Origin: Peromyscus leucopus
Lineage: Eukaryota > Chordata > Mammalia > Rodentia > Cricetidae
Length of the DNA: 64,000 nt
Direction of reading: 5' to 3'
Assembly (NCBI RefSeq): GCF_004664715.2
Contig: NC_051083.1
Location: 117,314,534 to 117,378,533, forward strand
The translations under genes were made by a program, and so were the position numbers. The notes beneath the pieces were generated by a model. The model did no database searches and was not told the origin of the DNA. It saw only the letters and a program-made list of their open reading frames with translations. Every line of letters begins with the position of its first letter. The first letter of the stretch is position 1. This document shows, piece by piece, positions 55,749 to 64,000 of the stretch.

Positions 55749-57216
55749 TCGACTGTCAGTCTGATTTTTCAACTCTCTCATCCTGAAAGCAACAAAACAG
55801 TAGCTATGGCACTGCCTTACAGTGAAGAGTAGCAGGATGTTCACAAAGGGCAAACCCATCTTTCTGACTGCCTGGGTTTCAGCTGATAGCATACACCTAA
55901 CTGGAAAAAATGTAAACATATATAGCATGTCTCCTCATCTCTAGAATAAATTTCTACCTGTGTCTTGAGTGTTGGATCAGAAACAATGGGTAGAAGGTAC
56001 ATAATACAATGTGTGACACATAAAAGCTGATTCCTGCTTTTATGCAATGAGAAATACAGCATGGGCATGGGTAAGAAGTCAGAACTGAAGAACTAGTTAC
56101 ATCAAGGGAACAGCTAGAATCCGGAGACTGGATGAAATGGCCATCAGAGTACTGAAGGCACTCCTTTAGAGAATAACAGTCACAGTTTGACAGACAGGGC
56201 AGCAGTCAAAAGATCTGCAGTCCCAAAGAAAAGAGGTAACGTCAGAGGGAGAAGGAACGTGAAATTCATGTAGTGTCAGAAAGCAGGGGAAGAGGACCAT
56301 TCAAGGGTGAGAAAGAAGTGAAGAAAAATAAACCGCACCAAATTCAGCCAAAAAGTCGGTTATTGGAAACCTGCAAGGGTGCAATTTTAGTACAGAGGCA
56401 GTAGAAGTCAGCTTACAAGGTGTTTCAGAATTAGTGGTAAAGAAACGGAGCCAGCAGATGTAAACCTCTCACTTGAGAAGAAAAAGTCAATAATATCTGG
56501 GTCTGACAGCTGGACCTGATCCAGACACACAAGAACAGACTTCAGCCATAAAGACTTAAATGTGGGATTTTACTATGGAATTTCTGATGGCTGCAGGTAT
56601 AGAGGGGCCTCCCAAGGGAAAAACACATTCCTCAGAAGACTAAATATGGCTTTCATAAGCTCAACAAAGAGAGGCCAAACTTGCTTGTTTCGTAAATCTC
56701 CATGGCTTCAAGATAATGGCACTCTATTCTAGGGACTGAAGAGAAGACAAAACTGGAGTGAAAAATTGAAGAGCATACAAAGGTTGGTGGAGAGCCTGCT
56801 CTCTTCGGTGGCCGCCCTGCAGAGCTTTTGTTCTCTCAATTCCCAGACTCTCCAAGAGTCTTAAAGGAGTGTACCTCAATCAAGTCTTCTCGGGTTTTTT
56901 TTTTTTTTTTTAAAGACGTGCCTATTAGCTCCAAACCAATCATGTCTGGCTTTCCTTGTAGCACACAAAGTCCCCATTTTCAATGAGTAAATAAATACCA
57001 CCACCCCCCAAAAAAAGCACAGAGGTTTTCTGAACAAGCTGGTAGGTTCACAAAGCTGATTAGGGCTTGTTTATTTGAAAGGTTCAAATAAAAGGCATCT
57101 GAATGGTCAGGAATGTTTGAGGACTATTAAGATGTGACAGGATTCACTAGGGTAAACATGTCCTGCCTCAGGCTTCTTGAAGCCTCTAATCCCTATAACA
57201 AGCAAAGTCCTAAATA
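55749..57216. other. Unassigned DNA, part possibly an ancient repeat
   Basis: 56220-56490 has a purine-rich composition and phrases (agaggtaacgtcagaggg, gaaacggagccagcagatg) that loosely resemble an ancient interspersed repeat I cannot name. A T15-class run lies at 56896-56911. Confidence 0.3.
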
Positions 57217-57335
57217 TAATACTAGCTACCATTTATTGAGCAAGTCTGTACCATGTGCCCTTTACATGAATTGTCTCATTTAATCCTCACAATAGCACTA
57301 TGAGGTTAGATATTATTAACCCCAGGGATCTAGAG
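57217..57335 (-). mobile_element. MIR SINE 3' half
   Basis: 'tagctaccatttattgagca', 'ccatgtgccctttacatgaa', 'ttgtctcatttaatcctcac', 'aatagcactatgaggttaga' match reverse MIR very well. Confidence 0.85.
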
Positions 57336-57524
57336 CCCCTAGGCTAACCCCTGGCGCCAAAGGACCTCCCAGGTTTCACCAGCACAAATGCCCTCTACCC
57401 TGCCCCTCCCTTGTATTTTCTTGTCCCAGCACTGCTTTGACTGCTTAGTTTTCTAACCACTTAGGACAAAATGTAAAAACAAACCTCCCTGTATGTTGAG
57501 CCAAGTATATCTTATCTCACACAG

Positions 57525-57640
57525 GCTTTAGAAATATAACACCCAAGTTCAAATCTCCCCTATGAACTGTCCAATCTGTGTGGTCTTGGACAATTATGAT
57601 AGCTTCATCACAGTGTTGTCAAGTGTAAACTTTTTACTTT
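57525..57640 (+). mobile_element. MIR SINE fragment
   Basis: 'cccaagttcaaatctcccct', 'gtccaatctgtgtggtcttg' and 'gacaattatgatagcttcat' resemble the MIR B-box and core. Confidence 0.5.
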
Positions 57641-57689
57641 GAAAAACTGTGACCGTCACATACTGAATCGCTGTCTCCCTCACTCAAGT

Positions 57690-57960
57690 ATGATTATTTT
57701 AATAGCATAGATATATGTGCATATGTTGCTATAAATTTTGGAGAAATTCAGAAAAGAATAAAGAGAAAAGACAATTGTTATTCCATCATCCTAAAGACAC
57801 CAAAAACAAAAAATAGGCTCAGGAAGCAACATAAATGTATATGTATGTTTATTTATAGAAAGTACATATATGTGTGTATATCAATATATAATTTTCCATG
57901 TTATTTCTAAAACTTTAGCATTTGTGCCATTTTTAATATCATAAAATCTCCTTTGAAAAC
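57690..57960 (-). mobile_element. Possible L1M fragment
   Basis: 'tattccatcatcctaaagac' and 'gtgtgtatatcaatatataa' with 'ttccatgttatttctaaaac' are compatible with the reverse 3' region of ancient L1. The match is loose. Confidence 0.3.
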
Positions 57961-58319
57961 CTAACTACTAACAGCTTCATGAAATTATATTGAGTGGAGG
58001 AATTCATTTCATAGACACAACACTGGTACAACAGAAACAATTACCTTTCTACTTAGTCTCCAAAGACTCAGCATTGAAGGCATTGCCAATGAAAGTTCAA
58101 GGGAAAAGATGGATGCTCTTCCCCTTAACTTTAAAAGTTAGGGTTTGGGGTCATGTCTCTGGAAACTACTACTTTGTAAAAAATTTTAAAAAATTAAAAA
58201 GGGCACCACATTATGTACATTTCACCATAGCTACCTAATAATGAAACACTTATTCTAAGCATATTGACCAGATATTTTGTGACATCAGAGGGACATTCTC
58301 AAATCGGCCGTCTGGTTCT

Positions 58320-58462
58320 GATTAAGATGGAATGGTAAAATATATTACTTGTATGCCTGAACAACAGAATAGTGAATAGCCATTAAACGAATGTTGACAT
58401 CTGTATAATAAAATTGGGAAATGTTCACAACGTATTGCTGGGTTGTGTAAAAAGCAGGGTAT
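58320..58462 (+). mobile_element. L1M fragment
   Basis: 'aacagaatagtgaatagcca', 'ttaaacgaatgttgacatct' and 'tattgctgggttgtgtaaaa' resemble the L1M stretch around ATGGAATACTATGCAGCCATTAAAAAGAATG and GTTAAGTGAAAAAAGCA. Confidence 0.55.
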
Positions 58463-58463
58463 T

Positions 58464-58546
58464 AGCTGGGGCTGTATCCCAGTGGTACAGCATATGTTTA
58501 ACATGCTCAAGATTTTAGACTCAATCTGTAGTGCATCAAAAGACAA
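58464..58546 (+). mobile_element. ID SINE (old)
   Basis: 'gctggggctgtatcccagtg', 'gtacagcatatgtttaacat' and 'actcaatctgtagtgcatca' follow ID, inserted right after the L1M fragment. Confidence 0.7.
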
Positions 58547-58779
58547 AGAGTAGTTGTCTCTAGTCCAACCACTGGCAAATTATTTTCCTAGTCATTCTTT
58601 CTTCAGTTTTTTTAAACTTACTGGATATCACGCCAATACATTATTCTTAATTTAAAAAGACCTCCATTTGTTTCATTTGTTTTATTTCATGTGCTTCATT
58701 TGCCCAAAACTTTTCTAAATCCCTACTATGGCATATGCAACCATTCCTTAAGCAACCTGGACTTGACTAAAGCAATGAC

Positions 58780-59012
58780 GAAGAATCTGATGTAGAACAC
58801 CACAATTAAGTAAAAATCCTTAAATTGGACACTAAACTCTATCATTTCCTAACATTCCACCTTTGGCAAATTCCTTAATCTCTGTGAACCCCGATCCTCA
58901 TCTGTGAAGCACAGAACATCCTCACCCTTCTTACAGGGTTGTTTTGAGCTTAAATGTAGATTAGATGTAGGCGCAAGTGCCTGCATCTATACCTAGTGCT
59001 AAGAAAGTCCAT
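58780..59012 (+). mobile_element. MIR SINE
   Basis: 'ttggcaaattccttaatctc', 'tgtgaaccccgatcctcatc', 'cttacagggttgttttgagc' and 'gcgcaagtgcctgcatctat' follow MIR over most of its length. Confidence 0.8.
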
Positions 59013-59014
59013 TA

Positions 59015-59135
59015 AATTTAGGTGTGATGGCACACATTTGTAATCCCAGCACACTGGAGGCAGAGGCAGGAGGATCACCATAAGTTCAAGGCCAATTGGG
59101 TCTACACAGTGAAACTTTGTCTCCAATAAAGCCAG
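59015..59135 (+). mobile_element. B1 SINE
   Basis: 'taggtgtgatggcacacatt', 'tgtaatcccagcacactgga', 'ggcagaggcaggaggatcac' and 'tctacacagtgaaactttgt' follow B1, without the second-half repeat. Confidence 0.9.
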
Positions 59136-59965
59136 TTAAATCTGGTTCTGATACTTTTTTCTCAGAAAAAATTGCAAGTACAAAGTGCTGTTCATTTTAA
59201 TTCTTCAATTCCAGTCTGTATTTCTCTTTTCCTTCAGTGTGTTTCAGTTGATCGGACTAAAATCTAAAAAAGAATATACAAATAGGAAAGATTCCAACAT
59301 AAATGGGACAGTGGAGATAGAAAAATGTCTGAGTAGCATACGGCCCTTGCATGATGTGCAAATTAGAAATACAAAATTATAAAATGAGTGTAAATTAATA
59401 GAGTAGATAAGCCATATGACCTCTGTCAACCATGACTTAAAAACAAAAATAGAAAAGAACTTGGAGTTTACATCTCAAGTTTAAATGGTCTAGTGTTAAT
59501 GCAGCCACAGTTGCCAGGGGCACACAACTGATTTAAGCTTTGGGGGCAAATGCATTTACAAGTATGATTAATAGCCATGAGGGAGGGCTAAAGGAAACCC
59601 CATTGAGTTCATAACAGAAGAAAAAGGCTATACGGCCAATGTTAATTATGCTCTTGTTTGCTGTATGAGTTTATGAGAACAGATCTACCCTCTACTGTGC
59701 TAATGAGCACCTAAAACAAAGGATCTGTCATGTGTGTTTTATTACTGCCATTGGGTTTTTCCAAAAGCAGTGTCATGTTTGTCCTAGAGAAAGGGAGAAA
59801 GGATTTCCAAAGGAAACTCATAATAAGAACAGTACAAAGCCCCCAAGCCTTCCTTTGCCTCCTTCCCTGGCCCTCTTTCAAATACTGCTGATTTAGCATT
59901 CTACAACTCACAGCTTCTCCAAACCAAACTGAAAACTGTGATGGCATTAAATATGAATAACCATC
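59136..59965. other. Unassigned DNA; possible conserved non-coding block
   Basis: 59440-59720 is free of repeats and contains clustered AATTA/TTAAT motifs (attaatagcc, gttaattatgc). It may be a conserved regulatory block; this is inference only. Confidence 0.25.
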
Positions 59966-60006
59966 TGCTCGTTCGCTCGCTCACTCACTCGCTCGCTCGC
60001 TCGCTC
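59966..60006 (+). repeat. (CTCG)n/(CTCA)n tetranucleotide repeat
   Basis: About ten tetramers, mostly CTCG with two CTCA units. CpG-containing microsatellites are rare in mammals because methylated CpG decays. Confidence 0.95.
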
Positions 60007-60071
60007 TTTTTCTGAGAAGAGCTGGAATGCCAAACTCCAAACACAGGACACTAAAAATGTTCACCCTTGCT

Positions 60072-60185
60072 GTTTGACATGGTGGCACACACCTTCAATC
60101 CCAGCAGAGTTTGAGGTCAGCCTAGTCTACATAGTGAGTGCCAGGCCAGTCAATGCTACATAGTGAGGTCCTGTCTCTAAAGCCC
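60072..60185 (+). mobile_element. B1 SINE
   Basis: 'gacatggtggcacacacctt', 'gtttgaggtcagcctagtct', 'gtgagtgccaggccagtcaa' and 'gaggtcctgtctctaaa' follow B1, with the AGGCAGAGGCAGG block missing. Confidence 0.85.
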
Positions 60186-60216
60186 ATCTTATATGTAGTA
60201 CATTTACAAAGGTAAA

Positions 60217-60221
<5 letters not shown>

Positions 60222-60263
<42 letters not shown>

Positions 60264-60266
60264 TGT
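60222..60266 (+). repeat. (TG)n microsatellite with one G interruption
   Basis: About 45 bases of TG, interrupted by GG near 60256. Confidence 0.95.
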
Positions 60267-61716
60267 AAGAGACAAAGAGAGGGTAAACTTGTCAGGCAAA
60301 ATTCTCGCTTTTTAATGTCCACAATTTCATTCAACGCTCAGATTTGCTACCAGGGTTAGAGATTGTTACATCTTTGTACATCTTTTCTTTAATCATATAA
60401 ATGAAAAACCATCTAGAAGTCTCAAAATATCAGCTAACATGATTTTGGTTTTATTCCTTTCTGACTACTTGAGCAGAAGATGAGTGAATGGGCTTCAGAA
60501 ATCTCTTATTTTCCCAGAAGCCTTCTTGCAGAATAATATACTTTCATAATGAAATGTAAGATTATAAATTGCCAAATTGATTTTGCATCAGTGGTAAAAA
60601 AAAAATCATAAGGACTAAGTATCCTGAGGTGACCTAGTGTGTTATAGAAAATATGAAACCATAGTATACTGACAGTTTAATTGGTTTAGCAAGAGTTCAT
60701 ATCACTTGGCTGAAATGCATCATTGGCCTTTTTATCGTTACATCTTATTGCAGCTTTAAAAATAAAGTAGATGACAATCTAGTGAAATGTTTCTTTTACA
60801 GAATCAGGTTCCTGTCCTTGACTTTATTGCTATGCCTAGCTTTCCAAAGCAATGTTTACAAACTGCCTCTGCCTTTCAGCATGTTTTGAATAGTAGATTT
60901 ATTTTCCAAGTTGATCCTTTCATGCCAGGAGATAGAGAAACAGTAGTGTATGGTCTGTGTGAAGAACCCCAAAACAGATGGCATCAAGGAGTTAAATACC
61001 AGAGTGGATGGCACCTTGACATTTATTGCTGTCTAGTGCAAAGCAGAATATATAATTTGACTCTTTTACAGCATTAGGAGGGCAATTTAAATGCGTTAGG
61101 ACTTGAACTATCAAAAGATGCTGTCTCCTGTCTCCAGATTTAATTACAAGACAAGACTATTAAAGCAGCCTTACAAATCCGAGAGGAACTAAGACTGTGA
61201 AGGGCAACAAAAGCAGGAAGAACTACCTCCAGAGCAGCAGCAGCTTGGTTTCTGACAGATCTGTCCCTGGGGCATAACAGGAAACGAGCACACTACTGTG
61301 ATACTATCCTCTAGAACCACTGGTGTCAAGTGAGGTCCCTGTGTTCAAAATAGACCCAGAAGAGTGAGCCAGGAGCAGAAATGTCATTCCTATGATGAAA
61401 CGCATTCTACAACTTTTTACCTCCATTACTCTAATGCAGGTTGAGTGGGTAGGTTTCATTCATTACTGCTGTTTATTGAGAAGCTACTTACTCTATCTGT
61501 GGAGTACCCAATGCTAGGAGATGGTGAATTTTATTAAATCAAGACTACTTCAAGTTGGTACTCTCCCATCTCCTGTGGGTGGTGATTCCAAACACTCCAA
61601 CTTTCACAGGCCTCTCTCTTTGGTGGTATGAAAGTATCTGTGTATATATGCATAAAATATCTGTCTAGAAATTCCACACAATCTTCTGAAGTAAAGGTAA
61701 AGAGAAAGAATCTCAA
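60267..61716. other. Unassigned repeat-free block with an exon-like open frame
   Basis: No repeat is recognised in about 1.4 kb. The plus-strand frame at 60787-61077 (96 codons) has a splice-acceptor-like 'tttcttttacag' at its start, but I do not recognise the product. Confidence 0.35.
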
Positions 61717-61780
61717 AGATGAGTGTGATGGCGCAGCAGGAATCCCAGCACTTCAGAAGAGTCTCAAGTTAGATGCCAAG
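61717..61780 (+). mobile_element. B1 SINE fragment
   Basis: 'gatgagtgtgatggcgcagc' and 'aggaatcccagcacttcaga' are the first third of B1. The rest is replaced by the compound microsatellite. Confidence 0.6.
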
Positions 61781-61791
61781 TGGAGATGGAT

Positions 61792-61848
61792 GGAAGGAAG
61801 GAAGGAAGGAAGGAAGGAAGGAAGGAAGGAAGGAAGGAAGGAAGGAAA
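61792..61848 (+). repeat. (GGAA)n microsatellite
   Basis: About 14 GGAA units, decaying into AAAGAAAGAAG. GGAA arrays are binding platforms for ETS-family proteins in mammals; no use is shown here. Confidence 0.97.
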
Positions 61849-61874
61849 GAAAGAAGAAAAGACAAATGCATGTG

Positions 61875-61878
<4 letters not shown>

Positions 61879-61908
<30 letters not shown>
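61879..61908 (+). repeat. (TG)n microsatellite
   Basis: About 30 bases of TG, directly joined to the following GA tract. Confidence 0.97.

Positions 61909-61959
<51 letters not shown>
61909..61959 (+). repeat. (GA)n microsatellite
   Basis: About 50 bases of GA. The 117- and 120-codon open frames crossing 61628-62131 on both strands are translations of these tandem repeats. Confidence 0.97.
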
Positions 61960-61963
<4 letters not shown>

Positions 61964-62334
61964 ATTGTGAAAGAGATCTAGAAAGGTATTTTTAAAATGA
62001 ATCAGTAAAGTATTCCATTTAAAAGAAATAATGTGCCAGGCACTACTATCTTCCATCTTGAAAAATTGCATTGAAGAGATGGTAAATGTGTACAAGACAG
62101 AGAAGAGGGAACTAAGTCCAGCTGGAAACAAAGAGGTAGGGATACTGGGAAAGCTAAGGGGATAAACATGAAGAGGAAGGCAGAGCAGGGAAAGGGTGGT
62201 AAAAAGGAGGGTGAATAAGAGCCAAAGTATAATGACATGTTTGAAAACACTGTCATGAAACCCATTACTAATTTAAAAATACAAATTGACAAAACTATTT
62301 TATATTATTATATTTTAATTCAAAATTTTAAGTC

Positions 62335-62480
62335 AGGGTATAGTAGCTTTTAATCCCAGCGCTCAAGAGGCAGATGCCAGCCTGGTCTACAAAGCACATT
62401 CCAGGACAGCCAGGGCTGCTACACTGAGAAACCCTGTCTTGAAAAACAAAACAAAACAAAGAAATGTATTTAAAAAAAAA
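62335..62480 (+). mobile_element. B1 SINE
   Basis: 'cttttaatcccagcgctcaa', 'gccagcctggtctacaaagc', 'cattccaggacagccagggc' and 'gagaaaccctgtcttgaaaa' follow B1 closely, including the mouse-like CCAGGACAGCCAGGGCT module. A short block between 'gaggcaga' and 'gccagcctgg' is missing. It ends in an AAAAC tail. Confidence 0.92.
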
Positions 62481-62689
62481 AAAACTCTAATTCAGAAAAC
62501 CATTGTAGAACTAAAACCGAGATCTTAGGGAGCTGAGTGCTCCCTAAGCAAGTGCCCTCTGTTAGTCAGGCTGTGTGGATTAGGGAACAGTGAGATAGAT
62601 AGGCTCAGGCACCCTGCTCATGGCTTCCAAGATCCAACTCACCCTTCTGGAGAGTGCTGTAATGATGGGCATCGGGATCTTTGAAGAGT

Positions 62690-63000
62690 TTCTGTGCTTG
62701 ACACAGTTATTTCACTTCTAGAGCTCAATCCTCCAAGAAACAGAGCTCTGTGTATACAGGTGGACTGCAGCTTTATACTAGCATAAAATCAGAAACCATC
62801 TAAAATGCCTAGCACTGAGGGGCTGGTTAAACGTGCTATACATATTCATAATCACATGTAGGTGAACTTTGGAGAGCATGTAAAAATATACAAGTATATT
62901 GCTAAGAGGGGAAAAGGGCAGAGCTCAAAATGTATATGCAGTTGGAAAGCCCCTTATGTATTTTCAAAACTGTCTTTAGATACACAGCAATGAAATGAAC
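62690..63000 (+). mobile_element. L1M fragment
   Basis: 'gaaaccatctaaaatgccta', 'gaggggctggttaaacgtgc', 'gtatattgctaagagggg' and 'caaaatgtatatgcagttgg' resemble the L1MC-like sense region (AACCTAAATGTCCATC, GGGGACTGGTTAAATAAATTATGG). Confidence 0.55.
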
Positions 63001-63039
63001 AGCTGTTAAAATGGAAAGAGTTTGGTCTCTTATTTTTTT

Positions 63040-63260
63040 AAAAAAAAATAGCTTATTTTGAAATAATTTTAGATTTACAGAAGACTTACAAAATGTGTTT
63101 CATCCAAGTTCCCCTAATATGAACATTTTATATATTCAAACTATTTGCCAAAGTTTCAAAAATAACATTGCTACACTACTACAAACTGAATCACCACGTG
63201 CGTTTGGGTTTCTGCAGATTGGCGACTGATGTCGTCACTCTGTCCCACACTTGGGATTCT
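63040..63260. mobile_element. Ancient L1 (L1M/L1ME-like) 3' UTR fragment
   Basis: 'tattttgaaataattttaga' with 'tttacagaagacttacaaaa' and 'caagttcccctaatatgaac' are the signature phrases of an ancient L1M UTR (GATTTACAGAAAAGTTGCAAA, CTTCCCCTAATGTTAACAT). The strand was not determined. Confidence 0.6.
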
Positions 63261-64000
63261 GCACTGAGTTTTCTTGGTCACTGAAGTTTAACAGTACCAT
63301 TCACACTTTAGCCTCTCTCAAAACTCATACACTGCCTTTTCATTCCAGCAGCTTTTCGTTCAGCTTCGCTGTTCCTAGTGTCAAGAGTTATGAAAACGGA
63401 AGGAAAGATGCCCCTTTCAATAAGTAAAAGTCTTTGGTGTTTCCTGCTTTTTCACAAGTTCGTTTATCTCAGAGTCTTCCCCCAGTGCCTCTGTACTGTT
63501 CTTTTCCCCTGGTCCCTAACCTCCAGTCCCTTTCAGTGGTCCACACGCTGGACCAAGGCAGCACCAGGTCATCTCTCTAATCATTTTAGACGAAAGACAA
63601 AAACAAGTACTGAAGCAAATGGATTAGAACTTTGAGGCAGTAAGCTACTATCAGCAACCCAAATCCTGTTGGAAACAACCACTAGACAGAGATGTGATTT
63701 CAGAGGAACACAGAAAGACTAAGAGAACTTAGTAGAAAGTTATTAGACAAGACAGGCCAGAGCAGGGATTCCAGCCCCAGGTCCAGCCTAACTCCACTGT
63801 CCGTAATCTTTATTACTCTAGCCTTAGGAGTTTCTTGAAAGACAATGAATGAGTGACTAAGCTGAGTTGTTTTAATCTTAGCTCTCGAAACTTGAGTGTA
63901 CCGACCTTGATTTAAATTCTGATTCTAGGCCTGGTTCTGACTTCATCTTCATGTCAAATGACCTTTTATCTCCTCTTCCTAAGCCTATGTACCCAGATAC
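63261..64000. other. Unassigned DNA
   Basis: No repeat is recognised. The open frame at 63378-63635 (85 codons) has no known domain. Confidence 0.35.

Noticed and set aside
55459..55928. Overlapping open frames of 67-93 codons on both strands
   Set aside because: They lie over an almost complete B2/B3 SINE.
61628..62131. Open frames of 117 and 120 codons on opposite strands
   Set aside because: They are translations of the GGAA, TG and GA arrays, which lack stop codons in several frames.

Overview
This 64 kb window is mammalian nuclear DNA from a rodent, most probably of the hamster/vole/deer-mouse family (Cricetidae). The evidence is the interspersed-repeat set: B1, B2/B3, B4 and ID SINEs, rodent L1 (Lx-type) 3' ends, and many older mammalian elements (MIR, L2, L3/CR1, L1M, an MLT1-like LTR, Tigger-like DNA transposons). 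The youngest B1 (31449-31610) carries the stretch 'ggaaaggcgcaaagctacac', which I associate with cricetid rather than mouse or rat B1s. No bacterial, viral or organellar gene is present.

I find no protein-coding gene that I can support. The open frames are short (the longest is 147 codons). Many lie over SINEs or microsatellites and the others show no recognisable domain. The window therefore reads as a large intron or an intergenic gene desert. The only exon-like signal is at the extreme left edge, where 75 bases end in a perfect splice donor (CAAG|GTAAGT at 75/76) and a second consensus donor lies on the opposite strand at 31-36. An open frame at 60787-61077 behind a splice-acceptor-like stretch is a weaker candidate.

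Layout: 0-5 kb holds an Lx 3' end split by a B2, two L1M 3' ends, two MIRs and an MLT1-like LTR. 5-9 kb is mostly unassigned unique DNA. 9-20 kb has scattered B2/B3, L2, MIR and microsatellites, including a B2 with a 16-17 bp target-site duplication at 17475. 20-31 kb is sparse, with a Tigger-like remnant, a long GA tract, a B2 nested in an older B2, and an L2 split by an ID element. 31-39 kb starts with the young B1 and continues with sparse repeats. 39-46 kb is repeat-dense, dominated by L1 fragments in both orientations. 46-49 kb is unassigned. 49-53 kb has B4, ID, B1 and L1M copies and a strikingly long L3/CR1 fragment (51880-52790) carrying an L2 tail. 54.3 kb has an imperfect palindrome of about 170 bp. 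55-64 kb has MIR, L1M, ID and B1 copies and a compound GGAA/TG/GA microsatellite.

All family names come from recognising consensus sequence by eye. Ends are accurate to roughly 10-20 bases unless a target-site duplication is given. Coordinates and family names should be confirmed with RepeatMasker using a rodent library. I see no novel gene system. The most interesting items are the long L3/CR1 fragment, the palindrome, the datable nested insertions, and the two exon-like edges.
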